From Acinetobacter nosocomialis NIPH 2119 (GTDB taxonomy: Bacteria; Pseudomonadota; Gammaproteobacteria; Pseudomonadales; Moraxellaceae), in assembly GCF_000368085.1 (NCBI RefSeq), contig NZ_KB849239.1:130544-194543 (forward strand): 64,000 nucleotides of DNA. Reading direction: 5' to 3'. Of the stretch, positions 1 through 10,500 are shown in pieces. Position numbers and translations under genes: made by a program. The notes beneath the pieces are model-generated. The model did no database searches, had not been told where the DNA came from, and saw only the letters and a list, made by a program, of their open reading frames with translations. Within the stretch, counting starts at the first letter, position 1, and each line of letters begins with the position of its first letter.

Positions 1-817
1 GCTTAGCCTCTTCAGCCGCTTTCTGCTTTTGGGCTTTCGCATCAGCTTCAGCTTTACGCTTGGCTTCCTCAGCTACTTTCTGCTGTTTAACTTTCGCATC
101 TTCAGCCGCTTTACGTTTAGCATCTTCCGCAGCTTTGCGGGCCTCATGTTTAGCTTTTGCCTCAGCTTCAGCTTTACGTTTTGCTTCTTGCTGTGCCTGA
201 AGTTTTGCATTTTCTGCTTCACGTTTTAGTTTTGCGTCAGCCTCAGCTTTACGTTTGGCTTCCTCAGCAGCTTTGCGAGCTTCACTTTGTTCATGTTTAG
301 TTTTTGCTTCAGCTTCAGCTTTACGCTTTTGTTCAGCTTCAACTTTTGCAGCTTTCGCTTCAGCTTGACGCTTAGCTTCAGCCTGCTGTTTTTGAGCTTC
401 CTCTAAACGTTGTTGTTCCACAGCTTGCTTCGCTTTAGCAGCTTCTTCAGCTTTACGTTTTTCCTCAGCTAATTTTGCTTGCTCAGCTTTTTGCTTTTGG
501 GCAACCAGATGTTGTGCTGTTGGTGGAGGAGGTGGCACTGGTGCTGCTGGAATATTTTGAGGAACATTTTCATCCACAATCGGACTTAAAACTTCTTCAG
601 CCTGATTTTCTGCTGTGGTTTGTTGCTCAACTTCTTTTGCTAAAGGCGGTGGTAAATCTTCTGGCTTAACTAAAATAGTCGTCAGCTTTTTTGGCTGTTC
701 AGGTGGTTTACTCAAGCCTAAAAAAAGCAAGCCGACAATAGCAATTGCATGAACTCCAAGTGTGAAGCCCAATGCAATTGCATTTTGTTTAAAAGGAGGC
801 TTTTGATTTTTGTTCAT
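1..817 (-). CDS. tolA: TolA, N-terminal part (C-terminus beyond window)
   Basis: Inner-membrane-anchored periplasmic protein linking TolQR to TolB/Pal at the outer membrane. Read on the minus strand from ATG at 817, it has a short cytoplasmic lead, one membrane segment at about residues 13-35, a proline-rich stretch (APVPPPP near residue 90), then about 170 residues of Lys/Ala/Glu-rich heptads with recurring AEEAKRKAEA-like units. That is the typical TolA domain II helix. The frame stays open to base 1, so the globular domain III that contacts TolB and colicins lies outside. It begins 3 bp after the tolR stop in a ybgC-tolQ-tolR-tolA operon, and tolB and pal would be expected next. Identification rests on context plus architecture. 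Confidence 0.93.
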   Translation of the reverse strand, partial: MNKNQKPPFKQNAIALGFTLGVHAIAIVGLLFLGLSKPPEQPKKLTTILVKPEDLPPPLAKEVEQQTTAENQAEEVLSPIVDENVPQNIPAAPVPPPPPTAQHLVAQKQKAEQAKLAEEKRKAEEAAKAKQAVEQQRLEEAQKQQAEAKRQAEAKAAKVEAEQKRKAEAEAKTKHEQSEARKAAEEAKRKAEADAKLKREAENAKLQAQQEAKRKAEAEAKAKHEARKAAEDAKRKAAEDAKVKQQKVAEEAKRKAEADAKAQKQKAAEEAK

Positions 818-820
818 AGC

Positions 821-1273
821 TTATTTTAAAGGCTCTGTCAGAAGGCCAACTTGCGTTAAACCTGCTTCTTGTAAACTTGCCATCAATGATACGACTTCGC
901 CATAAGGACGAGATTTATCACCATTCACTAAAACTGTAAGCTGTTTGTTTTCTTGTTCAGCTTGCTTTTGTGCTTCACTTAAAACAGATTCAAGTTTTTC
1001 ACGAGAAAGTGGTTCGTTATCTTTGTAGTCTTGATATTGAAGATAAATATTGCCGTCTTTACCAATGGTTACCATGGCTGGCATATCTTTGGATTCAATT
1101 GGACGATTATTTGCCTGCGGTAAATCAACTTTAATACCGCTAGTAATCATGGGAGCAGTCACCATGAAAATGACTAAAAGCACAAGCATTACATCGATAT
1201 AAGGCACGACGTTCATGTCACTTTTTAATGGTTTTTTTATGCGCTCAAAGCGCCCTGAACGTTGAATAGCCAT
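821..1273 (-). CDS. tolR: TolR, Tol-Pal proton-channel subunit
   Basis: ExbD/TolR-family inner-membrane protein (150 aa). With TolQ it uses the proton-motive force to energise TolA during cell-envelope constriction. A single membrane segment covers residues 22-42 and carries the family's essential aspartate in PYIDVMLVLL (D27). The periplasmic domain follows and ends in the usual VGLLTEP strand. Its ATG overlaps the tolQ stop by one base (TAATG), which indicates translational coupling. Length and order match the family. ExbD is the only real alternative, and the adjacent tolA and ybgC argue against it. Confidence 0.96.
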   Translation of the reverse strand: MAIQRSGRFERIKKPLKSDMNVVPYIDVMLVLLVIFMVTAPMITSGIKVDLPQANNRPIESKDMPAMVTIGKDGNIYLQYQDYKDNEPLSREKLESVLSEAQKQAEQENKQLTVLVNGDKSRPYGEVVSLMASLQEAGLTQVGLLTEPLK

Positions 1274-1971
1274 TATGCATCTTCCTGTGATGAACCCACA
1301 GATTGACGTTGCAATAAAGCAATCATTTCTTCGGCAAATAGTGCGCGGTCAGAGTAGACGCTTTCACCTTTAGCCGTAAAGTGGTTAAAAGCTAATACCG
1401 CAGGAATTGCAGCAAATAAACCAATAGCAGTTGCAATAAGCGCTTCAGCAATACCCGGCGCAACTGTTGCTAAAGTCACTTGATCAACGGCAGCCAAACC
1501 GATAAAGGCATTCATGATTCCCCAAACTGTACCGAATAAACCGATATATGGAGCAACAGAACCGATACTTGCTAGAGTACCTAGGCCATATTCAAGAGTA
1601 CCCTGATCACGACTTAAACCTACACGTAAAATACGCTCGGTGCCTTCGATCGTTTGAGAGGTAGACGCGTTACGCTTTTTAAGTTTGAAAAACTCACTCA
1701 GTCCTTGATAAAAGATATCCTCAAGGCCTGAGCGTTTTGAATTGAGTTGTGCGTTGTTATAGAGCGTATTAAGTTCAGCACCAGACCAGAACATTTTTTG
1801 GAAATGTTCATCACCTTGACGTGCTTTTTTATAACCCATATGTAACTTGGCAATTAAGTACCAACTAAAGATTGATGCTAACAATAAAATTAGCATGACC
1901 AATTGGACGACTGGACTTGCTTGTAAGATAAGGTCAGAAATATGCAGGGTTGATTCAATGTTTGTTGCCAT
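1273..1971 (-). CDS. tolQ: TolQ, Tol-Pal proton-channel subunit
   Basis: MotA/TolQ/ExbB-family protein of 232 aa that forms the pentameric inner-membrane stator for TolA. Three membrane segments are visible: about 21-41, 134-160 (GSVAPYIGLFGTVWGIMNAF, the conserved channel helix) and 165-200. A cytoplasmic loop lies between the first two, as is standard for the family. It lies between ybgC (24 bp upstream) and tolR (1-bp overlap). The ribosome-binding site before the ATG is weak, so translation may depend on coupling or on an AT-rich leader. Confidence 0.96.
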   Translation of the reverse strand: MATNIESTLHISDLILQASPVVQLVMLILLLASIFSWYLIAKLHMGYKKARQGDEHFQKMFWSGAELNTLYNNAQLNSKRSGLEDIFYQGLSEFFKLKKRNASTSQTIEGTERILRVGLSRDQGTLEYGLGTLASIGSVAPYIGLFGTVWGIMNAFIGLAAVDQVTLATVAPGIAEALIATAIGLFAAIPAVLAFNHFTAKGESVYSDRALFAEEMIALLQRQSVGSSQEDA

Positions 1972-1995
1972 AGTTACATATGCCGGTTGCTTTTT

Positions 1996-2403
1996 TTAGT
2001 CTTGTTCCAATTCTTTACGAATAAGATCACGTATTTCTTCAGGAAGGCGACGTGGCATCATTTCTTTACTTAAACATGCCAATTCAACCTCGCCAGAAGC
2101 AAGCAAGATTTCACCACGATAAATATTTTGTTGCAACACAAATGACGCAGCTTTACATGAAACTACACGTGCTGTAACAGTAATTAAGTCATCCATTAAA
2201 ATAGGACGCATGTATTTCACATCAATTTTATGAACAACAAAGTTGTAATCTTTTTGACGCCAGTAATGGTCAACACCAGCAGCGCGGAGCCATTCTGTAC
2301 GGGTACGTTCCATATAGCGAATGTGGTTGGCATGGTAAACAATACCACCTGCGTCCGTATCTTCGATATAAACACGAATGTTGAATTCAAAATGATTCGC
2401 CAT
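1996..2403 (-). CDS. ybgC: YbgC, Tol-Pal-associated acyl-CoA thioesterase
   Basis: Hot-dog (4HBT) thioesterase of 135 aa, normally the first gene of the tol-pal cluster. The signature DTDAGGIVYHANHIRYMER (residues 15-33) contains the catalytic Asp and the His-Ala-Asn turn. E. coli YbgC hydrolyses short-chain or acyl-CoA thioesters and has been linked to phospholipid enzymes. The start is ATG at 2403, with GGAA about 8 bases upstream. It is followed by tolQ after 24 bp. The 209-bp gap upstream is probably where the operon promoter lies; it has a TATAGT-like box but no convincing -35. Confidence 0.94.
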   Translation of the reverse strand: MANHFEFNIRVYIEDTDAGGIVYHANHIRYMERTRTEWLRAAGVDHYWRQKDYNFVVHKIDVKYMRPILMDDLITVTARVVSCKAASFVLQQNIYRGEILLASGEVELACLSKEMMPRRLPEEIRDLIRKELEQD

Positions 2404-2612
2404 GAGAGTATTCCGTTTTAGTTCACTATAGAGCTTTATATTTAAAATATGACTGCTGAATAAAACATCAGTTCTATCTCAAGTCATACATCTGCTTTTA
2501 AATACGGGGCAGTTTAGCAGATTGCATACTAAGTCCTATGGCACAACCTTTCAATTGCGATGGCTGTCTTTGTTGTCTAAAACGGTACCCTCTATGCAAG
2601 CATATTGTTAAG
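2404..2612. other. Intergenic region upstream of ybgC
   Basis: This 209-bp gap separates the amidohydrolase stop from the ybgC start, both on the minus strand. It holds no convincing gene and no strong stem followed by a T-run. The half nearer ybgC is AT-rich and probably carries the tol operon promoter. A 54-codon frame on the plus strand was considered and rejected. Confidence 0.5.
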
Positions 2613-3947
2613 TTAAGACTGTTTCCACGCAGCCTGAACTTGTTTAGCTATATTGGGATAATCGAATACAAATCTTATATGCAGCTCAGTTCCTGTTTTT
2701 AAGGCCTTATCATCTACAATAAAATAGGGACTATGATTTGGTGCAGCTTGAGTTAAATCATGATTTTCTGGTGTTGCACCCAAGAAAATAAAAAATGAGG
2801 GCATTAATTTGCCATAATAGGCAAAATCTTCACTTGCGCTTGCATTATGATCCAAAACATGAAGTTTTGAGTTTCCAACAACCTTGAGTAATGTTGGTTG
2901 AATAAGTTGAGTCAGTGCTTTGTCATTCATTGTTACGGGAGCATAGGGCGCAATTTCAACTTTGGCAGTCACATCATTGGCTTGAGCATTATGCTCTATC
3001 ATGGCTGGTAAACTTTTTAAGATATTCGCCCGTATCTGTTCGTTATTAGAACGAATAGTCCCCACCATATTAACTTGTTCAGGAATTATATTTCCTGCTG
3101 TGCCACCCTGAATATTACCAATGCTCACTACACCCATACCTTTGGTGAGATCAGTCCTTCGGCTAATAAGGCTTTGTAAATTATTAATCATTTGTGCCGA
3201 TGCATAAATTGGATCTCTACCTAACCAAGGGGTAGAGCCATGTACTTGCTTGCCGTTGACTTGGATACGTAAATGATCTGCACTATTTAAAATAGCACCG
3301 TCTTTATAATAAAGATGTCCACTTTGCATACCAGATATGACATGTATGCCAAAAATGGCTTCAGGTTTATAGTCTCTAAATGCTCCATCTGCGATCATTT
3401 TTCTTGATCCGATTTGATCACCTTGCGTGAAATTGTCTATATCTGCTCCACCTTCTTCAGCGGGTTGAAAAACAAAGACAACGGTACCTGATATTTTATC
3501 TTTATTGGCAGCCAGAATTTTTGCAGCCCCTAATAACATTGCAGTGTGCGCATCATGTCCACAAGCATGCATTACATAGGTTTCTTTACCTTGGTAAATT
3601 GCTTTTTGTTTACTTGCAAATGGCACACCACTTTTTTCTTCCATAGGTAGTGCATCCATATCGGCTCTAAGCGCAATAATAGGGCCGGGTTTATTTCCTT
3701 TTAAAATACCTACAACCCCTGTTTTGGCATAACCCGTTTTGACTTGAATGCCATAAGACTTTAATTCTTTTTGAACAAGTGCAGATGTTTTAAATTCCAT
3801 ATTGCCAAGTTCAGGATTTTGATGAATATGTTGTCTTAACTGAATGACCTGATTTTCATTTTGTTGTGCAGCATCTTTGATCCAATCTGCTAGGCTCAGT
3901 TGACTCATTAAGGCGAATGGCAGAAGTAAAGCGGCTTTTTTGTACAT
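2613..3947 (-). CDS. Secreted M20-family amidohydrolase (hippurate/IAA-amino acid hydrolase-like)
   Basis: Zinc-dependent peptidase of the M20D family (444 aa) that removes an acyl or amino-acid group by cleaving an amide bond. The natural substrate cannot be read from sequence. An N-terminal signal peptide (about residues 1-20, ending SLA) predicts periplasmic or secreted activity; many homologues lack one. Metal-binding motifs are in order: ADMDALPMEE, HACGHDAHTAMLLGAA, FQPAEEGG with the catalytic Glu pair, and SASEDFAYY, then NHSPYF near the end. The central lid or dimerisation domain follows GIHV. The start ATG at 3947 has AAGGAC at a good distance. It is a lone gene between the tol and ruv operons. 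Confidence 0.88.
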   Translation of the reverse strand: MYKKAALLLPFALMSQLSLADWIKDAAQQNENQVIQLRQHIHQNPELGNMEFKTSALVQKELKSYGIQVKTGYAKTGVVGILKGNKPGPIIALRADMDALPMEEKSGVPFASKQKAIYQGKETYVMHACGHDAHTAMLLGAAKILAANKDKISGTVVFVFQPAEEGGADIDNFTQGDQIGSRKMIADGAFRDYKPEAIFGIHVISGMQSGHLYYKDGAILNSADHLRIQVNGKQVHGSTPWLGRDPIYASAQMINNLQSLISRRTDLTKGMGVVSIGNIQGGTAGNIIPEQVNMVGTIRSNNEQIRANILKSLPAMIEHNAQANDVTAKVEIAPYAPVTMNDKALTQLIQPTLLKVVGNSKLHVLDHNASASEDFAYYGKLMPSFFIFLGATPENHDLTQAAPNHSPYFIVDDKALKTGTELHIRFVFDYPNIAKQVQAAWKQS

Positions 3948-4122
3948 GTCCTTATCCTAAAAATATTATTGTTCATAAGATTTAATATCTAGATTTCTTA
4001 TAATTCAGTTTTTAAAAATATTAAAAAATCAATAAGGTATAAATAAAGACTTAAAAGGTATAGAGTAATTAACTTATTGATAAGACAATTATTATTTGAG
4101 TTAAAAAGAATAGTTAAATTAA

Positions 4123-4148
4123 AAAGGAAGAGAAAATTCTCTTCCTTT
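4123..4148 (-). terminator. Terminator after ruvAB
   Basis: A perfect 11-bp inverted repeat (arm AAAGGAAGAGA) with a 4-base loop starts 2 bp after the ruvB stop. On the minus strand it is followed by a T-run, as in a rho-independent terminator. Confidence 0.85.
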
Positions 4149-4150
4149 GA

Positions 4151-5155
4151 TTAGTTTTTAGGCTCAGGGGGCGTTATTCCAAACTGTAAATAAGATTGGT
4201 TGGTTGCTATACGACCTCGTGCGGTACGCATGACATAACCTTGTTGAATTAAATAAGGTTCAATCACGTCTTCAAGTGTACCGCTGTCTTCAGCCATGGC
4301 AGCTGCAAGCGCTTCAACTCCAGCAGGACCGCCATCAAAACGCTCGAGTAACATGCTCAAATAACGTCGGTCTAAAGTATCTAAGCCAGCTTTATCAACA
4401 TTGAGCATATCAAGCGCACGTTGTGCCATTTCATGAGTCACTTCACCCGTACCTTTTACTTGTGCATAGTCGCGAACACGTCGTAATAAGCGATTGGCAA
4501 TACGCGGTGTACCGCGTGAGCGACGAGCTACTTCTTCTGCACCTTCAACTGTAATTGGTACATCCATGAGGTTTGCAGAACGAGAAACAATATGAGTTAG
4601 ATCTTCTACAGAGTAGAACTCAAGACGCTGCACAATACCAAAACGGTCGCGTAGAGGTGAGGTGAGTAAGCCGGCACGTGTGGTGGCAGCAACGAGCGTA
4701 AAAGGTGGTAAATCTAGTTTAATTGAACGAGCAGCAGGGCCTTCACCAATCATGATATCGAGTTGGTAATCTTCCATTGCCGGATACAGAATTTCTTCAA
4801 TCACTGGAGAAAGACGGTGAATTTCATCAATAAATAAAACATCGCCTTCTTCAAGGTTGGTGAGCATTGCAGCCAAATCACCCGCACGCTCTAAAACAGG
4901 TCCTGAAGTGGATTTGAGATTGCCACCCATTTCACGCGCAATAATATTGGCAAGCGTGGTTTTTCCTAAGCCCGGTGGACCGAAAATCAGTGTGTGATCG
5001 AGTGCTTCACCACGACCACGAGCCGCACCGATGAAAATTTCCATTTGCTCGCGTACAACTGGCTGTCCAATATAATCGGCAAGTGAAGTCGGTCGAATAG
5101 CCCGATCAAAATGATCTTCAGGTTTTTCTGTTCCACTGATTAGACGGTCTTGCAT
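4151..5155 (-). CDS. ruvB: RuvB, Holliday-junction branch-migration ATPase
   Basis: Hexameric AAA+ motor that, with RuvA, drives branch migration of Holliday junctions in recombinational repair. The protein has 334 aa with the full family layout: N-terminal [15 protein letters not shown], Walker [10 protein letters not shown] (about 59-67), Walker [10 protein letters not shown], sensor motif VAATTRAG, arginine-finger region TSPLRDRFG, and the C-terminal winged helix (RTARGRIAT). It sits 8 bp after ruvA on the same strand. RuvC, the resolvase, is not in this window. Confidence 0.98.
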   Translation of the reverse strand: MQDRLISGTEKPEDHFDRAIRPTSLADYIGQPVVREQMEIFIGAARGRGEALDHTLIFGPPGLGKTTLANIIAREMGGNLKSTSGPVLERAGDLAAMLTNLEEGDVLFIDEIHRLSPVIEEILYPAMEDYQLDIMIGEGPAARSIKLDLPPFTLVAATTRAGLLTSPLRDRFGIVQRLEFYSVEDLTHIVSRSANLMDVPITVEGAEEVARRSRGTPRIANRLLRRVRDYAQVKGTGEVTHEMAQRALDMLNVDKAGLDTLDRRYLSMLLERFDGGPAGVEALAAAMAEDSGTLEDVIEPYLIQQGYVMRTARGRIATNQSYLQFGITPPEPKN

Positions 5156-5163
5156 AAGTGTAT

Positions 5164-5763
5164 TTACTTCATCATTGATTTAAGAGCAGCACGAATAATA
5201 TCGGCTGATTCAGTGTAATCGGCTTTAACCGCAGCTACAGCTTTTTGTGCTTCAAGTGGTTTATAACCTAAAGACTGTAATGCTGCTTCTGCTTCAGCAA
5301 CTGGAGAGTTCGCAGCAAATTGAATTTGAGGCATGGTAGCCACAGTTGAAGTGCCTTGAGCCAAGGTTTTGAAACGGTCACGTAGTTCAATCATTAAACG
5401 TTCAGCCGTTTTTTTACCTACGCCTGGAACTTTGACCAAAGTGTTTACATCGTCATGTTCAATTGTGTGTACTAGCAATTCAACACTTAAAGTAGAGAGA
5501 ATACCTAATGCCATTTTCGGGCCAACACCATTTACTTTTAATAAGGTGCGGAAAATTGTTTTCTCTTGAGCATCACTAAAACCATAAAGCTGCTGAGCAT
5601 CTTCACGGACGACCAAATGCGTCCATAGCGTAACTTTCTGGCCTTTTTGTAATTGGCAAAATGTTGAAAGTGGCGTATCAATTTCATAGCCCACACCATT
5701 TACATTCAGTAAGACAGTTGGGGCTTCTAAGGCAAACACTTCGCCAATTAAACATCCGATCAT
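5164..5763 (-). CDS. ruvA: RuvA, Holliday-junction DNA-binding subunit
   Basis: Tetrameric junction-binding protein (199 aa) that loads RuvB. Visible parts are the N-terminal OB fold ([10 protein letters not shown]... VNGVGYEI), two helix-hairpin-helix motifs ([16 protein letters not shown] and [16 protein letters not shown]), a flexible linker at about residues 138-155, and domain III (about 156-199), which contacts RuvB. The start ATG at 5763 has no strong ribosome-binding site. It forms a two-gene unit with ruvB, ending at the terminator after ruvB. Confidence 0.97.
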   Translation of the reverse strand: MIGCLIGEVFALEAPTVLLNVNGVGYEIDTPLSTFCQLQKGQKVTLWTHLVVREDAQQLYGFSDAQEKTIFRTLLKVNGVGPKMALGILSTLSVELLVHTIEHDDVNTLVKVPGVGKKTAERLMIELRDRFKTLAQGTSTVATMPQIQFAANSPVAEAEAALQSLGYKPLEAQKAVAAVKADYTESADIIRAALKSMMK

Positions 5764-5854
5764 AGCGTAATTTCACTTATTCATAACTGTAAATCTGGTC
5801 GTTCTAAATTTATTAAAACGACACTAGCTGTATTTCTTTCTATATTAAGGCAAC

Positions 5855-7195
5855 TTAAAACAAGCCGATTTTATTACCTTGTAGCTCTTGCGCCAAGCTA
5901 TAAGCCTGATGATCTGAAAACTTACTAATAATATCGAGTACCTGCATGATATTGTTGTAGTGGTTGTTGCTAAAGCGAGCACCGTATAAATGGAGAATAG
6001 ACATTAAACGTTGCTCTTTAAAGCTTAAAGATTTATGCGGCATGGTTAATGGTACAAATGCATCAAGAATAGTTTGCAAACTTTGATGAGCAATAATTTC
6101 TAAACCAGACTTTTGTGGATGTTCAAATATTTTTTCACGAGCCAGATTTTTAGCTGTTTCAATACCTTTAGCAATATCTGGCGAGCAGTATTGTAAAAGG
6201 CTACCTTGAAGCTGACCCGTAATAATTTCATACTGATGCTTAGCAAAAGCTGTTGTGACTTCATCGACCAAACGTTTCATAACACGGCCACGTAATGCCG
6301 AAATTTTTTGTTGCCATGTACTGCTCGGCTGTGACAACTCTTCAGGTTGACCATAATCTGCAATTAAGTTCAGAAAAATCGGTTCAACTTCTTGATAGTG
6401 CAGCATATTTAAAATAATGCCATCTTCTAAGTCGATGAGGGCATAGCAAATATCATCTGCTGCTTCTAATAAATAGGTGAGTGGATGGCGGCAGTAGTGA
6501 TATTCACCTAATTGAATGAGACCAAGCTGTTCAGCAATTTGTTTTAAAATTTCTTTTTCAGACTGATAACAACCAAATTTCGCCCGTTGGTGAGAGGGAC
6601 GATCGCCTTGGGAAGCAATTGTTTTTGAAAGCCAAGGATATTTTAAATAAGCGCCTAAGGTCGCGTAAGTTAAACGCATGCCTCCATCATCTGGATGATA
6701 GTCAATACGGGTTAATAGGCGTAAACCTTGAGCATTACCTTCAAACTGACGAACATCGGCTTCTTCTTCGGGCGTCAATTTTTTTAGAAAATCATTATGT
6801 GAGGCATCGTCAAACCATTCACGAATCGCATACTCGCCGGCATGACCGAAGGGTGGGTTGCCAATATCATGAGCAAGGCAGGCTGCTTGAATGATTGCAC
6901 CGACATCGGCAGGAGAAATCCAAACGGGCAATTCATCTTTTATTTTTTCGGCTGCCAGCATGCCCATGGAACGGCCAATACAGGAAACCTCAAGGGAGTG
7001 AGTTAAACGGGTATGGATACCGTCATGCTGTGCTAAAGGGTGAACTTGGGTCTTACGGTTTAACTGACGAAAACTTTGTGAAAATATAATGCGGTCATAA
7101 TCTTTATGAAATGGGCTACGAGCCAGCTCTGTACTGCTTTTTTTGCTACCTAAACGAACCGCAGAAAGCAGTTCTAACCAACGCATTTGTTCCAT
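5855..7195 (-). CDS. dgt: dGTPase-like HD-domain dNTP triphosphohydrolase
   Basis: Deoxyguanosinetriphosphate triphosphohydrolase-like protein (446 aa), expected to convert a dNTP to the nucleoside plus triphosphate and so adjust dNTP pools. The HD metal-binding set is present: THSLEV (His, residue about 66), CLAHDIGNPPFGHAGE (HD pair at about 108-109) and a later Asp in YLLEAADDICYALIDLEDG. The N-terminal SPFHKDYDRIIFSQSFRQLNRKTQV is typical of the family. The start ATG 7195 has no clear ribosome-binding site; an internal ATG at 7186 follows GGAACAA and is an alternative. It is separated from ruvA by 91 bp. Confidence 0.9.
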   Translation of the reverse strand: MEQMRWLELLSAVRLGSKKSSTELARSPFHKDYDRIIFSQSFRQLNRKTQVHPLAQHDGIHTRLTHSLEVSCIGRSMGMLAAEKIKDELPVWISPADVGAIIQAACLAHDIGNPPFGHAGEYAIREWFDDASHNDFLKKLTPEEEADVRQFEGNAQGLRLLTRIDYHPDDGGMRLTYATLGAYLKYPWLSKTIASQGDRPSHQRAKFGCYQSEKEILKQIAEQLGLIQLGEYHYCRHPLTYLLEAADDICYALIDLEDGIILNMLHYQEVEPIFLNLIADYGQPEELSQPSSTWQQKISALRGRVMKRLVDEVTTAFAKHQYEIITGQLQGSLLQYCSPDIAKGIETAKNLAREKIFEHPQKSGLEIIAHQSLQTILDAFVPLTMPHKSLSFKEQRLMSILHLYGARFSNNHYNNIMQVLDIISKFSDHQAYSLAQELQGNKIGLF

Positions 7196-7504
7196 TTATC
7201 ATTATTCAAAACTATAAAGCCTGATCATGCCAAAAAAAACTTAAAAGCACTAGCGTGGTGCGACATAGTTTGTCTTAGTTCAGGTTTTATTATGTTATTG
7301 AATAAACATGAAACAATTTATTTTGAGTGAGAATGATTAAAAAAATGATTTTGAACAAAAAACACGTCACTTCTTGCAGAATTAGGTTACAGAATACTGA
7401 TTCTACATCTAGCTGATTTTAGCAAGACACAGTAGAATATGCGCTCTCTCTAAAGTCACATTGCGGTAAGGTTCACAAGACCTGCCCGTGGAGCCAAAAT
7501 CAAC
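7196..7504. other. Divergent intergenic region dgt-like / purL
   Basis: This 309-bp AT-rich gap separates two divergently oriented genes and should hold both promoters. A TAGAAT hexamer near 7433 is a possible -10 for purL, but the -35 match is poor. No open reading frame here looks like a gene. The last 45 bases before purL form a small hairpin, listed separately. Confidence 0.5.
7464..7488 (+). promoter_or_regulatory. Hairpin in purL leader
   Basis: Arms AGGT/ACCT enclose a 7-base loop and are stacked, across a small internal loop, on CGG/CCG. The structure ends just before GGAG (7490-7493), the likely ribosome-binding site of purL, so it could influence initiation. It is not a riboswitch class I can name, and the stem is short. 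Confidence 0.35.
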
Positions 7505-10500
7505 ATGTTTATCGTGGCCGGTGCAGCAGCACATTCTTCTTTTAAGAAAGCTCAACTATTAACACGTTTATCGTCAATTAGTTCTGTTCAATCTTTTGAC
7601 AGCCAATGGGTCTATTTGTTTGATCAAGCGCTCAACGAGCAGCAACATCAATCTGCTTTGCAATTATTAAATGACGGTGAGTCTTTTGAACTTCGTCAAC
7701 CTGCAAGTGATGAGATTCAGATTTTAGTGACACCACGTGTGGGTACTATTTCACCTTGGTCTTCTAAAGCAACTGACATTTTCAAAAACTGTAATACGCC
7801 AGTTCACCGTTTAGAACGTGGTCTTTTATTTACGTTAAAAGGTGTTTCTGAAATTTCTAATGAAGTAAAACAAGTACTTCATGACCGTATGACTGAAACT
7901 GTTTTTGCACAAATTGAAGATGCAAGAGCACTATTTTCAGAAACAGCACCAAAACCTTTAAATTCAATTGATATTTTAGGTCAAGGTAAAGAAGCATTAG
8001 TAAAAGCCAACAACGAATTTGGTTTTGCTTTATCTGAACAAGAAATTGATTATTTAACAGAAGCATTTACTCGACTTGGTCGTAACCCAAATGACATCGA
8101 GTTAATGATGTTTGCACAAGCAAACTCTGAACATTGTCGTCATAAAATCTTCGGTTCTGAATGGACAATTGATGGTGAAAAACAACCATTATCATTGTTC
8201 CAAATGATTAAAAACACTTATAAAGAATCACCAACTGACGTGTTATCGGCATATAAAGATAACGCTTCTGTAATTGTTGGTTATGACACGATGCGTTTTT
8301 ATCCGAAAGCAGATGAAAACGGTCATTTTGTTTACAAATATAAGAGCCAAGCTGCTCATATTTTAATGAAGGTTGAAACGCACAACCACCCAACAGCAAT
8401 TTCTCCATTTGCTGGTGCAGCAACAGGTTCAGGCGGTGAAATCCGTGATGAAGGTGCAACTGGTCGTGGTGGTAAACCAAAAGCGGGTTTAACAGGCTTT
8501 ACAGTTTCTAACTTAAATATTCCTGGTTTTGAACAACCTTGGGAAGAAAACTACGGTAAACCTTCACGTATGGCATCGCCATTACAAATTATGATTGAAG
8601 GTCCATTAGGTGGCGCGGCATTTAACAACGAATTCGGTCGTCCTGCATTAAATGGTTATTTCCGTACTTTCGAACAAAATGTAAATGGTGAAGTGAAGGG
8701 CTTCCATAAGCCAATCATGATTGCTGGTGGTTACGGTAACATTCGTCCTGACCATGTAGAAAAAGATGCGATTCAACCGGGTGATCTGCTCATTGTATTG
8801 GGTGGTCCTGCGATGTTAATCGGTCTTGGTGGTGGTGCAGCCTCTTCTGTAGATAGCGGCACAATGGGTGAAAGCCTTGATTTCGCATCTGTACAACGTG
8901 AAAACCCAGAAATGGAACGCCGTTGTCAAGAAGTGATTGATACATGCTGGCGTTTAGAAGACTTCAACCCAATCGTATCTATTCATGACGTAGGTGCAGG
9001 TGGTTTATCAAATGCAATGCCTGAGCTTGTAAACGACCATGAGTTAGGTGCAGTTCTTAACCTTCGTAAGATTCCTTCATTAGAGCCGGGCATGAGCCCA
9101 ATGGAAATCTGGTCAAATGAAGCACAAGAGCGTTATGTTCTTGCAATTCGTCCAGAGTCTTTAGAACAGTTCGAATCAATCTGTGCTCGTGAACGTTGTC
9201 CGTTTGCCGTGTTAGGTGAAGCAACTGAAGCTCGTCACTTAACTGTTGAAGATCCATTGTTCCAAAACAACGCAGTTGATATCCCAATGCAAGTGATGCT
9301 TGGTGGTACACCGCGTATGCAACGTTCTTATGAAACAATTGAACGTAAAGGTAACGAATTTGACGCTTCAAAAGTTGATTTGAAAGATGCCATTTTCCGT
9401 GTATTGAAAAATCCTACAGTTGCATCTAAGTCATTCTTGATCACCATTGGTGACCGTTCAATTACAGGTATGGTTGCACGTGACCAAATGGTTGGTCGTT
9501 GGCAGATTCCTGTTGCAGATGCAGCAGTAACGACTACAAGCCTACAAGGCTTCACTGGTGAAGCAATGGCAATGGGGGAGCGTCCGCCAGTTGCATTGTT
9601 GAATCCAGCAGCGTCTGCTCGTTTGGCAGTTGCTGAAGCAATTACCAATATTGCATGTGCAAACATTGAACAAATTAGCGATATCAAACTTTCAGCAAAC
9701 TGGATGGCTGCTGCTGGTCAAAAAGGTGAAGACCAAGCATTGTTTGAAGGTGTGAAAGCGATTGGTATGGAAATGTGTCCTGCTTTAGGAATTGCGATTC
9801 CTGTAGGTAAAGACTCACTTTCAATGCGTACCACTTGGAATGAAAACGGCGAAGATAAAGCTGTAACATCTCCAATGACTGGTGTAATTACTGCATTTGC
9901 TCCAGTAGCTGATGTTCGTAAGACTTTAACGCCTGAACTTAAGAATTTAGAAGATTCAGTACTTGTACGTATTGATTTATCTAAAGGTCAGTTCCGTTTA
10001 GGTGGTTCGATTCTTGCGCAAGTATATAAAGCAATTGGTTCAGTCACTCCAGATGTTGATAGTTTTGATGATTTCAAAGCGTTCTTTGCTTTAATTCAAG
10101 ACTGGAATAACCGTGGCTTGATTCAAGCTTACCACGACATCGGTGATGGTGGTTTACTTGCAACTGTAGCTGAAATGATGTTTGCTTCACGTTTAGGTGT
10201 AGCATTAGAGAACCAAACTACTGCGGGCTTATTTGCAGAAGAAATTGGTGCAGTAGTTCAAATCAAAGCAGCTGATTGGGAAGCTTTACAAGCAGAAGTT
10301 GCTGCTTCTAGCTTAAAAGATGCAATTGCTGTAGTTGGTCGTGTAAATAACACCGATCAATTATCTGTAAATGGCTTAACTTTAGAGCGTGCAGAGTTAC
10401 AACAAGCTTGGTCTGAAGTATCTCATCAGATCCAACGTTTACGTGATAACGTAGAAACTGCTGACCAAGAATTTGCTTTAATTGCAGATAAATCACATCA

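Noticed and set aside
1..470. Repeated GCTTCAGCTTTACG-like DNA units, which look like a repeat array
   Set aside because: They are the coding sequence of the TolA Ala/Lys/Glu heptads; spacing is irregular and there are no unique spacers, so not CRISPR or a VNTR.
2538..2702. Plus-strand 54-codon frame with a cysteine-rich start (FNCDGCLCCLKRYPLC)
   Set aside because: No ribosome-binding site, and the second half is antisense to the end of the amidohydrolase gene. The cysteine cluster alone does not support a gene.
6619..7089. Two consecutive plus-strand frames opposite the dGTPase-like gene
   Set aside because: Antisense shadows of an HD-domain protein with all catalytic residues intact.
9328..9687. 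119-codon minus-strand frame inside purL
   Set aside because: Complementary to strongly conserved PurL coding sequence; no start signal and no family features.
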